From Polaribacter butkevichii (GTDB taxonomy: Bacteria > Bacteroidota > Bacteroidia > Flavobacteriales > Flavobacteriaceae), in contig NZ_CP150661.1 of the NCBI RefSeq assembly GCF_038024105.1, positions 1,941,001-2,005,000 of the forward strand: 64,000 nt of DNA, written 5' to 3'. The notes under the pieces were generated by a model. That model saw only the letters and a list, made by a program, of their open reading frames with translations, searched no databases and was not told the origin of the DNA. Made by a program: the position numbers and the translations under genes. Below, piece by piece: positions 35,267-44,941 of this stretch (its first letter is position 1; every line of letters starts with the position of its first letter).

Positions 35267-35297
35267 ATGTTAAATACTTCTATTTCAGTAATGTTAT

Positions 35298-35657
35298 TTA
35301 GTTTTCTATTGATCTACGATCCTCTTTTAGTAATGAAAATAATGCTGATCTAAAAATAGATAGCAAAATACTGAATAATAAAGCAGTAAAGAATCCTGAT
35401 ACCGCAAAACCATCTACTAATTTATCTGCCAATAAAATTATACAGGCATTAATTACAAACAAGAATAAACCTAAAGTAACAATGGTTGCTGGTAACGTAA
35501 AAAAGACTAAAAGCGGACGCACAAACATATTTAATAACGAAATTACAATTGCTACAATAATTGCAGATGTATAGCCTGCCACAGAGATGCCTGGTAAAAT
35601 ATTAGCCAAAACAATAACTGCTACAGCGGTTAATAAAATTTTTAAAAATGTTTTCAT
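35298..35657 (-). CDS. YvlD/phage-holin family IV-like membrane protein
   Basis: A 119-residue integral membrane protein with four predicted helices (about 5-22, 30-52, 56-80, 88-110). The pattern LNMFVRPLLVFFTLPATIVTLGLF is typical of the family named after mycobacterial phage holins and B. subtilis YvlD. Despite the family name there is no phage context; function is unknown. It lies upstream of tig on the same strand but is separated by the tig promoter. Confidence 0.8.
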   Translation of the reverse strand: MKTFLKILLTAVAVIVLANILPGISVAGYTSAIIVAIVISLLNMFVRPLLVFFTLPATIVTLGLFLFVINACIILLADKLVDGFAVSGFFTALLFSILLSIFRSALFSLLKEDRRSIEN

Positions 35658-35814
35658 ACTCTTTTAATTTACAACATTAAATGCGAAAACTATACCAAAG
35701 GAAAAAGTCTGCATTTTTGTCATGCTTTGTAAATAATTGGTTTGTTTTTAAACTTAAAACAGATACCTTAGCTACACGTATTAAATTAAATTTATCAACT
35801 AAACGGTTAAAAAA

Positions 35815-36066
35815 ATGAACACAAACGATCCTTTAAAAAATCAGATATTTGAAATTATTGAAAATCAAATTAGAGAGAACAATCCAAAAGAAGCAAGCAT
35901 AACTTATAAGAGGTTAATGGATCTAGGTTACAATAAAACAGAGTCGAAACAATTTATGAGCCAATGTATGGCTATAGAATTATTAGATGTTTTAGAGCGT
36001 AAAAAACCGTTTAACGAAGTTAGATATATTAACAACTTAAAAGCATTGCCTAAGGAGCCTTTTTAA
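35815..36066 (+). CDS. Small conserved hypothetical protein
   Basis: An 83-residue soluble, helical protein beginning MNTNDPLKNQIFEIIENQIR and ending NNLKALPKEPF. I recall very similar short proteins in other Flavobacteriaceae, but no function. It has no signal peptide, and both neighbours have their own promoters. Confidence 0.7.
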   Translation: MNTNDPLKNQIFEIIENQIRENNPKEASITYKRLMDLGYNKTESKQFMSQCMAIELLDVLERKKPFNEVRYINNLKALPKEPF

Positions 36067-36329
36067 TAAAAACCTAATTCAAAAAGCTTTACTAGCCAGT
36101 AAACATAGTCAATTTTTATTAGTTTTACTTAAACTCTAAGTTTATCATACCATCTTATAAAAGATCAAAACACCTATTCTTTCTTCGGATGAATGCAATA
36201 CTTAAAACCAACAAGATTACCTTCAAATACAAGTGATAATTAAACGTTTTTAACAACTTAATTATCACAATTTCAGCTACATCTAAAAATGTAAAAATAA
36301 CCACTTCTCCTTATTAAACCCTATATAAT

Positions 36330-36360
36330 TTGACTGTGGCATATGATTTTTGTACCTTTG
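36330..36360 (+). promoter_or_regulatory. Promoter of the GNAT-proCBA operon
   Basis: TTG at 36330-36332, 20 bases, then TACCTTTG at 36353-36360, placing the start of transcription near 36367 and leaving a leader of about 190 bases. Confidence 0.75.
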
Positions 36361-36366
36361 CGTACT

Positions 36367-36555
36367 TCTAAGCAAGGATACAAAAACTGAATAATTTTAG
36401 AATATTCAATTTTTAGTAAGAAGTTTTTAGAAATCAGTCTAAAAACTTACACCTTCTTTTTTTAGTTAAACAAACAGTTCGTTTAACACCTTTTTACATA
36501 GCTTTTTCGGCTTTTCATTATTTATCGTTTTAGATAAATTAAATCAATACATATA
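36367..36555 (+). promoter_or_regulatory. Structured leader of the proline operon, possible attenuator
   Basis: The leader holds a strong hairpin (TTTTTAGA at 36424-36431 with TCTAAAAA at 36438-36445, extended by AAG/CTT or by GTAAG/CTTAC), then a T run at 36457-36463. A second hairpin follows (TTAAAC 36465-36470 with GTTTAA 36481-36486), then five T residues. An extra upstream copy of TTTTTAG (36410-36416) could compete for the same CTAAAAA strand. No leader peptide or known riboswitch is recognised. The rest of the gap from 36067 to 36330 shows nothing I can name. Confidence 0.45.
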
Positions 36556-36993
36556 ATGATTATCAAAACTTTTGACTCCTTTACAAGGATGTCATACTTA
36601 AATATCAATAAAATTTTAAAGTTTTTACACGAACATTTAGAAGGTTGTAAAAATGAAAAAAGTGCTATTCGAAAATCACTTTTATATGCTGCAAAAGAAA
36701 CTTCTAGTCTAGGTGGTTATGCTTTTATTATAGAAGAAAAAGACAAAATAATTGGCGCAATTATTATCAATAAAACAGGCATGAATGAGTATCAAGCAGA
36801 AAATCTGATAACTTATCTTGCTGTTCACAGAGATTTTAGAAAACAAAAAATTGCAACAAAATTAATAAAAAAAGCAACCAATTATTGCAACGGTAACTTA
36901 TCGCTAAACATACATAAGGATAATAATGCCATTGAATTATTTAAGAAAAACGGGTTTGAATCAAAAAAAATTCAAATGACATTGCACAAATAG
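36556..36993 (+). CDS. GNAT-family N-acetyltransferase heading the proline operon
   Basis: A 145-residue acetyltransferase of unknown substrate. The acetyl-CoA-binding region reads ITYLAVHRDFRKQKIATKLI, and the C-terminus NNAIELFKKNGFESKKIQM matches the GNAT end. In many Flavobacteriia the proC, proB and proA genes lie inside a larger arginine-proline cluster that also contains a GNAT gene. No arg gene is present here, so this may be a shortened cluster. Its position, 46 bases before proC, points to the same transcript. Confidence 0.75.
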   Translation: MIIKTFDSFTRMSYLNINKILKFLHEHLEGCKNEKSAIRKSLLYAAKETSSLGGYAFIIEEKDKIIGAIIINKTGMNEYQAENLITYLAVHRDFRKQKIATKLIKKATNYCNGNLSLNIHKDNNAIELFKKNGFESKKIQMTLHK

Positions 36994-37039
36994 TTTACAA
37001 AATAAAAAGCTAAAAATAGTAATACTTAAAATAAACAAA

Positions 37040-37846
37040 ATGAAAATATTAGTAATTGGAGCAGGTAATATGGGCTTAACATATGCCCAGGGAATGTCTA
37101 AATCTAGATTGTTAAAGAAAAAAAACATCATGGTTTTAGATAAATCTACAGAAAAGCTAGAAGAATTAAACAAAATATCTCACTTTGATGCCTTTAAGGA
37201 ACTAGAAGACTGTGTACCCAAAGCAGACATTATCTTTATTGCAGTAAAACCATATCATGCAGAAAATCTATTTAAAGCACTAAAACCATTTACAAAACCG
37301 GGTCAGGTTATTGTATCTATTATGGCGGGTGTTAACATAGAAAACATCAAAAAATATTCTGGACTAAACAAAATAGTAAGAGCAATGCCAAACCTACCAG
37401 CACAAATTGGTAAAGGTTTAACCTCTTATGTAACTTCTGCAGAAGTATCTAGAATAGAAAAATTAACTGTAGAAAGCCTATTAGATACCACAGGTAAATC
37501 TATGGAAGTAAGTAGTGAAAAATTGATTGATGCATCTACAGGGATTTCTGGTAGTGGGCCTGCTTATGTATTTTACTTTATGCAAAGTATGATGGAAGCC
37601 GCCTTAAAAATGGGGTTTTCTAAAAATGATTCTTCTGTATTGGTCAGTCAGACTTTTACAGGTGCTATAGAATTGTTTAACCAATCTAATTTATCGCCAA
37701 ATTCTTGGATGGAAAAAGTAGCTTCTAAAGGCGGTACAACACGTGCTGCGTTAGATTCTATGGAAGATAATAATGTAAACGAATTAATTAAAGACGCCGC
37801 TTTTGCCGCTTTTAATAGAGCTGTAGAAATGGGTAAAGAACATTAA
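37040..37846 (+). CDS. proC: Pyrroline-5-carboxylate reductase
   Basis: Last step of proline synthesis, reducing pyrroline-5-carboxylate with NAD(P)H. The 268 residues have the Rossmann start ILVIGAGNMGLTYAQGM and the family signature GISGSGPAYVFYFMQSMMEA, ending SKGGTTRAALDSME. Its stop precedes the proB ATG by one base, indicating an operon. Confidence 0.95.
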   Translation: MKILVIGAGNMGLTYAQGMSKSRLLKKKNIMVLDKSTEKLEELNKISHFDAFKELEDCVPKADIIFIAVKPYHAENLFKALKPFTKPGQVIVSIMAGVNIENIKKYSGLNKIVRAMPNLPAQIGKGLTSYVTSAEVSRIEKLTVESLLDTTGKSMEVSSEKLIDASTGISGSGPAYVFYFMQSMMEAALKMGFSKNDSSVLVSQTFTGAIELFNQSNLSPNSWMEKVASKGGTTRAALDSMEDNNVNELIKDAAFAAFNRAVEMGKEH

Positions 37847-37847
37847 A

Positions 37848-38618
37848 ATGTATAAAGAAAGAATCGTAATAAAAGTAGGTACCAACGTTATGACAAACAA
37901 GGATAACAGAATTGTTAGACCTGTTTTAAGACGCTTAGTAAAACAGGTTGCAGAATTATATGAACGTGGAATTATTTGTATCCTAGTTTCTTCTGGATCT
38001 GTAATTGCTGGTAAAGAAGTTTTAGGAGCTTCTAATATAGAAAACGAAACACAAAGAAGACAAGTATATTCTGCTATTGGACAACCAAGAATGATGCGTC
38101 ATTATTACAATATTTTTAATGATTACGGAATGAAATGTGCACAAGTTTTACCAACAAAGAGAGATTTTACTCCGGGTGTACACAGACAAAACATGATTAA
38201 TTGTTGTGAAGGTTTATTGGCCGAAGGAGTCATTCCCATCGCCAATGAAGATGACGCAGTCTCTGTTACCATGTCTATGTTTTCTGACAATGATGAGTTA
38301 GCGAGTTTAATTGCTCAGTTAATAAATGCTGATAAATTAATTATTCTAACAGATATTGACGGACTCTACACAGGACATCCAGAAGCAGAAAGTAGTAATT
38401 TAATTACCAATGTAAATCCGGATGAAGATTTAGATAGATATATAAAAGACAGTAATAAGAAACCCGGTGAAGGCAGAGGCGGAATGGGCTCTAAATTAGA
38501 TTATGCACAAGAAGCAGCCTCTAACAACATACCTACTTATATAGCAAATGGAAAAAGGGATAACACGATTATTGATATTATTGACGGAAAGTCTGTCGGT
38601 ACAAAAGTGGCACTTTAA
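37848..38618 (+). CDS. proB: Glutamate 5-kinase, short form without PUA domain
   Basis: Phosphorylates glutamate in the first step of proline synthesis. The 256 residues are an amino-acid kinase domain (RIVIKVGTNVMTN, ILVSSGSVIAGKEVL, FSDNDELASLIAQL, GRGGMGSKLDYAQ). The C-terminal PUA domain of E. coli ProB (367 residues) is missing, as in several other bacteria. It is one base after proC and ten bases before proA. ProB is normally feedback-inhibited by proline. Confidence 0.95.
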   Translation: MYKERIVIKVGTNVMTNKDNRIVRPVLRRLVKQVAELYERGIICILVSSGSVIAGKEVLGASNIENETQRRQVYSAIGQPRMMRHYYNIFNDYGMKCAQVLPTKRDFTPGVHRQNMINCCEGLLAEGVIPIANEDDAVSVTMSMFSDNDELASLIAQLINADKLIILTDIDGLYTGHPEAESSNLITNVNPDEDLDRYIKDSNKKPGEGRGGMGSKLDYAQEAASNNIPTYIANGKRDNTIIDIIDGKSVGTKVAL

Positions 38619-38628
38619 AACCTATAAG

Positions 38629-39828
38629 ATGAAATTATTACATACAACCATTAAAAATAACGTATTAAAAAGCATGACCAGAATTCTTGATGAAAATCGA
38701 GAAGCTTTGTTAAAAGCCAATAAAAGAGATTTAGACGCTTTTAACAAAGAAGATCAAGCAATGTTTGAACGTTTGATTTTAAATGATCAAAAAATTGATG
38801 GAATGATAAAAGCCATCAATGAAGTAAAAGCGCAAGAAGACCCAGTAAATCAAATTATTAGTCATAAAACCTTAGAAAACGGATTAAAAGTTACTAATAA
38901 AACGGCTCCGTTTGGCACCATTATGATTATTTACGAATCTAGACCCGATGTTACCGTAGAAGCTGCCGTTTTAGCTTTTAAATCTAATAATAGAATTTTA
39001 CTAAAAGGTGGTAAAGAAGCCATACATAGTAACAAGTTCTTAGTAGCTCTTTGGCACAAGGCATTAATCGAAAATAAGCTAAGTGAAGATTATATAAAGT
39101 TCTTACAAATGGACAGAACAGAAACACAAGCGTTTTTAAAAAACCCAACAGAACAATTAGATTTAATTGTACCTAGAGGTGGCGAACGCTTAATTAGTTT
39201 TGTAAAAGAACATGCAACTTGTGCAGTTTTAATTAGCGGTAGAGGAAATAACTTTATATATATTGATAAAAGTGCAGAATGGAACAAAACTTTAGCCGTT
39301 ATTATTAATGCAAAAACAGCTAAAATCTCTGCATGCAATGCTTTAGATAAAATCCTCATCAACAAAAACATAGAAGATTACACTAAAAAATTAAAAGAGT
39401 TGGAAGCTGTTTTAAAAGAAAAAAATGTAACTATTTTGGTTGATAAAAGCGTAAAAGAAATATTAAAAGACGAAGCTATTATTTCTGAAGAGAGTGTTTG
39501 GAAAGAAGAATTTTTAGCTTTAAAATGCTGTATTGGTGCTGTAGAAAATTTAGACGAAGCTACCGAAAAGATTAATAAATATTCCGGAGGACATTCTGCA
39601 GCCATAATGACCACAAATGATGAAAGTGCAGAAAGTTTTATGGAACAAGTAGATTGTGCTGCTGTGTATAAAAATTCATCTACAAGGTTTACAGATGGAG
39701 GTCAGTTAGGTGTTGGCGCAGAATTAGCTATTAGTACAGACAAGTTGCATCACAGAGGTCCGTTAGGGTTAAAAAAATTAGTGACCAATAAATATTATAT
39801 TATTGGAGATGGTAACGTACGTGTATAA
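38629..39828 (+). CDS. proA: Glutamate-5-semialdehyde dehydrogenase
   Basis: NADPH-dependent reduction of glutamyl 5-phosphate. The 399 residues carry PFGTIMIIYESRPDVTVEAA, IVPRGGERLI and the SSTRFTDGGQLGVGAE end. The active-site cysteine normally follows SACNALDK; that sequence is present. The ATG at 38629 (MKLLHTTIKNNV) is chosen because the longer in-frame start lies inside proB. It completes the proline pathway in one operon. Confidence 0.95.
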   Translation: MKLLHTTIKNNVLKSMTRILDENREALLKANKRDLDAFNKEDQAMFERLILNDQKIDGMIKAINEVKAQEDPVNQIISHKTLENGLKVTNKTAPFGTIMIIYESRPDVTVEAAVLAFKSNNRILLKGGKEAIHSNKFLVALWHKALIENKLSEDYIKFLQMDRTETQAFLKNPTEQLDLIVPRGGERLISFVKEHATCAVLISGRGNNFIYIDKSAEWNKTLAVIINAKTAKISACNALDKILINKNIEDYTKKLKELEAVLKEKNVTILVDKSVKEILKDEAIISEESVWKEEFLALKCCIGAVENLDEATEKINKYSGGHSAAIMTTNDESAESFMEQVDCAAVYKNSSTRFTDGGQLGVGAELAISTDKLHHRGPLGLKKLVTNKYYIIGDGNVRV

Positions 39829-39930
39829 GATATTTTATGAACTATGTTCGCTTTTGATTTCCCTATTTAATAAAAGGGAAATCAGAAGTTTATAAAAATA
39901 ATTAGAAAACTTATTTATATAAACAAGCTC

Positions 39931-40017
39931 GCGTTAGGGATTGCAGTGAAAAGCCCACAGGGAGGAACGACCGAGGACTTGTAACGTAAATCCCGCCACC
40001 TTTTGGGGAACGCCCAA
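39931..40017 (+). repeat. Dispersed intergenic repeat, copy 2
   Basis: GCGTTAGGGATTGCAGTG, AAAAGCCCACAG, CGAGGACTTGTAACG and a closing GGGGAACGCCC match copy 1 (131-256, opposite strand) over about 70 bases with scattered differences. It lies in the convergent gap between proA and the acyltransferase gene. Confidence 0.7.
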
Positions 40018-40033
40018 ATAAAAATTAGTTTTA

Positions 40034-41839
40034 TTACTTATTTTGCATTTCTGTAGCCTTACGCTCTAACTCTGCCTGAAATTCTTCCATCACAGGTTTT
40101 ACAGTGCTATCTGGTATGTCGGCCACTTTAATATACATTAGTCCATCTACTGCGTTATTAAATTTAGGGTCTACATTAAAGGCCACCAAGCGTGCATTTT
40201 GTTTTACGTATTTTTTAATTAACACCGGAATTCTTAATGCTCCTGGTTCTATTTCGTCGATAATTTTATCGAACTTTTGCATGTCTGCTTTTGTAGAATC
40301 GAACACAAAATCTTTATCGGCATCTTTTAATTTTACCTTAAATTCTTTCTTCGGATAAATATATTGGGCAATATATGGGTCGTAATAATGAGATTTCATA
40401 AACTCTATCATTAACGATTTAGAAAAATCTGAAAACTGGTTACTAATAGATACACCACCCATTAAAAATTTATATTCTGGATAACGCAATGTAACATGTA
40501 CAATTCCTTTCCATAATAAAAATAATGGCATTGGTTTCTGTTGATATTCGCCTATAATAAAAGCACGCCCCATTTCTATGGTGTTTTCCATCATCTGAAA
40601 AAGCTCTGGTTCTATTCTAAATAAGGTTTGAATATAGAAACCATTAATACCAAATTTCTTATAAATATCTTTACCAAGCCCCATTCTATAAGCACCAGCT
40701 AAACATTTTGCTTCTCTGTCCCATAATAATAAATGGTGATAATATTTATCGAATTTATCTAAATCTATTGCCTTGTTTGTTCCTTCGCCTACATCTCTAA
40801 AAGTAATTTCTCTTAACCTACCAATTTCATGTAATAAATTAGGAATTTCTTTTGCACTTGCAAAAAACACTTCGTAGTTTTTACTTTCTAACAGCCTACC
40901 CTCTCCTTCTCTTAAAGCAGCTACTTCTTTTACAAATAGATCTGTACTTTTTTGAGGTGTAATTTTTTTAGCTGATTTTTTTATTTTGATGTTTTGCGTA
41001 GAAATTAATTTACTAGCTTTCTCAAAAGGATTTGCCAACATGTAGGTTTTCTTTCTTAAAAACTCAGAGTAAGAAGAAATATCTTTATACTCTTCTTGGT
41101 CTTTTACAGAAATTGGTTTTCCTATTCTTACCTTAATAACTCTACCTCCTTGTGAGATAACTTCTGATGGTAATTTTGCGGTTCTTAACGTGTCTGATAT
41201 TTTTGACAAAAAGTAAAAAAGACGGCTGTTTTTTGCGTGAAAATAAATAGGAATTACAGGTACATTTGCATTTTTAATAAACTTTACAGCGCCCTCTTCC
41301 CAAGGTTTGTCTACATTTAACTTTCCGTCTTTATAGGTAGAAACTTCTCCTGCAGGAAAAATACCTAAAGGATTTCCTTCTCTTAAATGTAACAATGCAC
41401 TTTTAATCCCCGAAACACTAGACTTTACATCTTTTCTATTTTCAAAAGGGTTTACAGGCATTACATAAGGCTTTAAAGGCGCTACTCTATGCAATAAAAA
41501 GTTGGCTATTATTTTATAGTCATCTCTTTTTTCTATCAGTAATTTTAACAGTAAAACACCGTCTATACCACCCAAAGGGTGATTAGAGACGGTAATAAAA
41601 GGTCCTTCTTTAGGAATTCTTTTTAAATCTTCTTCAGGAATTTCAAAATTGATATTGCAATCATCTAAAATACCGTTTAAAAAATCTAAATCAGTCTTAT
41701 TTTTGTTTTTTTCGTATATTCTATTGATCGCAGAGATGCGGAGTATTCTTAACAGAACCCACCCAATAAAAGTTCCCAAAAACCCAAGTTTATGTAAACC
41801 AATTACTTGTGCAATTTCTTTAGATGTTACTAATGCCAT
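40034..41839 (-). CDS. olsF: Bifunctional acyltransferase, OlsF-type ornithine/amino-acid lipid synthase
   Basis: A 601-residue membrane-associated protein with two acyltransferase halves. Residues about 60-280 are PlsC-like (ITVSNHPLGGIDGVLLL, GIFPAGEVSTYKDG); here His and Asp of the first motif are separated by five residues rather than the canonical four. Residues about 320-520 resemble the GNAT-fold N-acyltransferase of aminolipid synthesis (REITFRDVGEGTNKAIDLD, YYHHLLLWDREAKCLAGAYR). OlsF of F. johnsoniae and Serratia has this N-terminal O-acylation, C-terminal N-acylation layout. The head group (ornithine or glycine) cannot be read from sequence. Confidence 0.8.
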   Translation of the reverse strand: MALVTSKEIAQVIGLHKLGFLGTFIGWVLLRILRISAINRIYEKNKNKTDLDFLNGILDDCNINFEIPEEDLKRIPKEGPFITVSNHPLGGIDGVLLLKLLIEKRDDYKIIANFLLHRVAPLKPYVMPVNPFENRKDVKSSVSGIKSALLHLREGNPLGIFPAGEVSTYKDGKLNVDKPWEEGAVKFIKNANVPVIPIYFHAKNSRLFYFLSKISDTLRTAKLPSEVISQGGRVIKVRIGKPISVKDQEEYKDISSYSEFLRKKTYMLANPFEKASKLISTQNIKIKKSAKKITPQKSTDLFVKEVAALREGEGRLLESKNYEVFFASAKEIPNLLHEIGRLREITFRDVGEGTNKAIDLDKFDKYYHHLLLWDREAKCLAGAYRMGLGKDIYKKFGINGFYIQTLFRIEPELFQMMENTIEMGRAFIIGEYQQKPMPLFLLWKGIVHVTLRYPEYKFLMGGVSISNQFSDFSKSLMIEFMKSHYYDPYIAQYIYPKKEFKVKLKDADKDFVFDSTKADMQKFDKIIDEIEPGALRIPVLIKKYVKQNARLVAFNVDPKFNNAVDGLMYIKVADIPDSTVKPVMEEFQAELERKATEMQNK

Positions 41840-41891
41840 AAATTATAATTAGACGGAACTGCAAACATACTAAAAAAGAATTATTACATTA

Positions 41892-43145
41892 TTAATTTGC
41901 AGCTAAAACAATTTGAATTGTTTCCTTATTCACTTGCGTCAATAAAGATACTCCTTTTTCTTCAATACTTGTAATTGCTTTATCATCAAAATGACGAACC
42001 GTAAATAAATCTACTCCTTTTTGAACATCAATTTTAAACTGAGTTTTTAACTCTTCATAAAAAGCATCGAACTTATTAAACTTATTATCGATACAAACAG
42101 AAAAACTAAGAGCCGAATTCTGAATTAAGTTTACTTTTAATTGATATTCGTGTAATTTCTTAAAAATATAACTAATATTATCTTCTACCATAAAAGAGAA
42201 ATCTACCGCAGAAATAGATACTAAAATTTGATCTTTCTTTACAATAAAACAGGGTATATATGGTACTAACCTAGTTCCTTTAGAAACTCTTGTTCCTTTT
42301 TCTTTTGGGTTGATAAAAGATCGAACCAACAACGGAATGTCTTTTCTTTCTAAGGGTTGTAAAGTTTTAGGATGAATTACAGAGGCTCCGTAAAATGCCA
42401 TTTCTATTGCTTCTTCATAAGATATCTGTTCTAATAAAGTAGTATCTGTAAATACTCTTGGATCTGCATTTAAAACTCCTGGAACGTCTTTCCATATAGT
42501 TACATTTTCTGCATCTAAACAGTAGGCAAAAATACCTGCAGTATAATCAGACCCTTCCCTACCCAAAGTGGTGGTGTTTTCTGTATCATTGGCAGCAATA
42601 AAACCTTGTGTTATATTTAATTTTTGCTTGTCTATTTTATTAGTAATAATATTTTGAGTTAAATCCCAATCTACTTTAGCATCTCTATAATTACTATCTG
42701 TTTTTATGTAATTTCTAACATCAAACCAGTTATTTTCTACACCAATTTTTGTTAAATAAGCACTTACTATTTTGGTTGATAAAAGCTCTCCAAAACAAAT
42801 AATTTGATCATATACATAATTATATCTTTGCGAAGTGTTTCTTGCTAAAAACCAACTTAACTCCCCTAAAAGGATATCTATTTCTTTATAAATTTCATCA
42901 TCTTTATCAAATAAATCATTCATTAAGTTTTTATGAAAATCTTCTACAATACCTAATTTTTCTGACAATAAATCTGTCTTATTATAGTAGGCATCTATTA
43001 CTTCTTCAAAAGCATTGGTTATTTTACCCATTGCAGAAATTACAACTAATGTACTTTCTGTTCCTTCACTTTGTAAAATTTCAGTTACGTTTTTTACACT
43101 AGCTGCATCTTTTACTGACGCTCCACCAAATTTAAAAATTTTCAT
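41892..43145 (-). CDS. Aspartate kinase
   Basis: First step of lysine, methionine and threonine synthesis. The 417-residue monofunctional enzyme has KFGGASVKDAASVKNV, GREGSDYTAGIFAYCL and WKDVPGVLNADPRV, then two ACT-like segments in the C-terminal third (QILVSISAVDFSFM and KGVSLLTQVNKETIQI) for feedback control. It starts one base after the GNAT gene upstream (same strand), so they form an operon. Which end product inhibits it is not visible. Confidence 0.93.
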   Translation of the reverse strand: MKIFKFGGASVKDAASVKNVTEILQSEGTESTLVVISAMGKITNAFEEVIDAYYNKTDLLSEKLGIVEDFHKNLMNDLFDKDDEIYKEIDILLGELSWFLARNTSQRYNYVYDQIICFGELLSTKIVSAYLTKIGVENNWFDVRNYIKTDSNYRDAKVDWDLTQNIITNKIDKQKLNITQGFIAANDTENTTTLGREGSDYTAGIFAYCLDAENVTIWKDVPGVLNADPRVFTDTTLLEQISYEEAIEMAFYGASVIHPKTLQPLERKDIPLLVRSFINPKEKGTRVSKGTRLVPYIPCFIVKKDQILVSISAVDFSFMVEDNISYIFKKLHEYQLKVNLIQNSALSFSVCIDNKFNKFDAFYEELKTQFKIDVQKGVDLFTVRHFDDKAITSIEEKGVSLLTQVNKETIQIVLAAN

Positions 43146-43146
43146 T

Positions 43147-43626
43147 TTAATTATTTTGAATAAATTTTGATAAGTTTTCTTTGTTCATTTGTACCACAGA
43201 CCAATCATTTAAGTAAGTGGCTCCTGTACTTTTATAAAATTCTACTGCATTGGTATTCCAATCGATAACTTCCCAAGCAACTCTATTAAAATTATTGTCG
43301 TACGCATATTTTAAAACAGCAGTATATAATGCTTTTCCTGCCCCTATTTTCTGCTTACTTTTTGTAACTATTAAATCTTCTAAATGAATAGATCTACCTT
43401 TCCATGTAGAATAACGTTCATAAAACAAAGCAATACCAATAATTTTATTTTCTTGTTCTGCAACAAAAATTTTAAACTTAGGATTCTCAGAAAAACCATC
43501 TTTTTTTAAATCTTCTACAGTTATTTCTACGGCATCCGGTTCTTTTTCAAAAACGGCTAATTCTGTAATTAAATCGAACACAGATTCCATGTCATTTTCT
43601 ACTCCTTTTCTTATAATAAAATCCAT
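43147..43626 (-). CDS. GNAT-family acetyltransferase, SSAT-like
   Basis: A 159-residue acetyltransferase resembling spermidine/thialysine acetyltransferases: IRKGVENDMESVFDLITELA, FERYSTWKGRSIHLEDLIV-like core (ALFYERYSTWKGRSIHLEDL), and the acetyl-CoA loop QKIGAGKALYTAV. The end VEFYKSTGATYLNDW is typical. It is upstream of and coupled to aspartate kinase and divergent from fbp. The substrate is probably a small amine; that is inference. Confidence 0.85.
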   Translation of the reverse strand: MDFIIRKGVENDMESVFDLITELAVFEKEPDAVEITVEDLKKDGFSENPKFKIFVAEQENKIIGIALFYERYSTWKGRSIHLEDLIVTKSKQKIGAGKALYTAVLKYAYDNNFNRVAWEVIDWNTNAVEFYKSTGATYLNDWSVVQMNKENLSKFIQNN

Positions 43627-43643
43627 TTTTTACAAATTTTAAT

Positions 43644-43651
43644 CAAAGATA
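43644..43651 (-). promoter_or_regulatory. -7 box of the GNAT-aspartate kinase operon
   Basis: TATCTTTG on the minus strand, 18 bases before the ATG at 43626. Confidence 0.5.
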
Positions 43652-43817
43652 GTTCTTTTCATATCCATTAAAAATATTTGAATATTTTATACAATATTTT
43701 TTGATTTGTTTAAAAATTTCAAAATAAATAGCAATTATTACCCAAAAACAGATACAAAAAGTCAGATAATAATTAAAAAAAATAGATATTTGTTAAAAAA
43801 ATAACATTTTAAGCAAC

Positions 43818-44828
43818 ATGGCAGTAAAAAAACAAACTTTAGGTGAATTTATTATTGAAAATCAACATGCTTTTAAATATAGCTCTGGAGAGCTTTCAAG
43901 TCTTTTAAATTCAATTAGATTAGCAGCAAAAGTGGTAAACCACGAAGTAAACAAAGCTGGTTTAGTAGATATTATTGGTGCAGCTGGAGATACAAATATT
44001 CAAGGTGAAGATCAACAGAAATTAGATGTGTATGCCAATGATAAATTTATTCAAACGCTAACCAGAAGAAACATTGTTTGTGGTATTGCTAGTGAAGAAG
44101 AAGACAGTTTTATTTCTATTAATAGTAACGATGAAAACCATCAAAACAAATATGTTGTTTTAATAGATCCTTTAGACGGTTCATCTAACATTGATGTAAA
44201 TGTTTCTGTAGGAACCATTTTTTCTATCTATAGACGTATTACTCCAACAGGAACTCCGGTTCAGTTAGAAGATTTTTTACAAAAAGGTAGTGAACAAGTT
44301 GCTGCAGGTTATGTTGTTTACGGAACCTCTACAATGATTGTTTATACCACCGGAGACGGTGTTAATGGCTTTACATTAAACCCTGCAATTGGTTCATTTT
44401 ATTTATCACACCCAAACATGGAGTTTCCAGAAGACGGTACGATGTATTCTGTAAATGAAGGAAACTATTTAGATTTTCCTTTAGGAGTAAAAAAATACAT
44501 AAAATATTGTCAGGAAGAAGAAGGAGACAGACCATATACAAGTAGATATATTGGCTCATTAGTTTCTGATTTTCATAGAAATATGATTAAAGGAGGAATT
44601 TACATGTACCCAAAAGGTTCTAGAAACCCAAATGGTAAATTACGTTTATTGTATGAATGTAACCCAATGGCGTTTATAGCAGAACAAGCAAACGGTAAAT
44701 CTTCTGACGGTTATACAAGAACTATGGATGTAGAACCTACTGAGTTACATCAAAGAGTCCCTTTTATTTGTGGAAGTAAAAACATGGTAAACCAACTAGA
44801 AGAATTTATGCAGATTCACGGAGAATAA
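43818..44828 (+). CDS. fbp: Fructose-1,6-bisphosphatase, class I
   Basis: Dephosphorylates fructose 1,6-bisphosphate in gluconeogenesis. The 336 residues show [19 protein letters not shown], the metal site [20 protein letters not shown] and substrate-site [19 protein letters not shown]. Length and motifs fit the class I enzymes. It is divergent from the GNAT-aspartate kinase pair. Confidence 0.96.
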   Translation: MAVKKQTLGEFIIENQHAFKYSSGELSSLLNSIRLAAKVVNHEVNKAGLVDIIGAAGDTNIQGEDQQKLDVYANDKFIQTLTRRNIVCGIASEEEDSFISINSNDENHQNKYVVLIDPLDGSSNIDVNVSVGTIFSIYRRITPTGTPVQLEDFLQKGSEQVAAGYVVYGTSTMIVYTTGDGVNGFTLNPAIGSFYLSHPNMEFPEDGTMYSVNEGNYLDFPLGVKKYIKYCQEEEGDRPYTSRYIGSLVSDFHRNMIKGGIYMYPKGSRNPNGKLRLLYECNPMAFIAEQANGKSSDGYTRTMDVEPTELHQRVPFICGSKNMVNQLEEFMQIHGE

Positions 44829-44941
44829 ATCTTCTTTATACTGTAATAAATTATCACACCGTAATCTTCTTGTAAAACTATATTTTTATAGTTAATTTTA
44901 CGGTTCAATATAATATACTAACTTTTAAAAAATATAAAAAA

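Noticed and set aside
35298-35657. Phage holin suggesting a prophage
   Set aside because: The YvlD-like family is named after a phage protein but is chromosomal in many bacteria, and no other phage gene is nearby.
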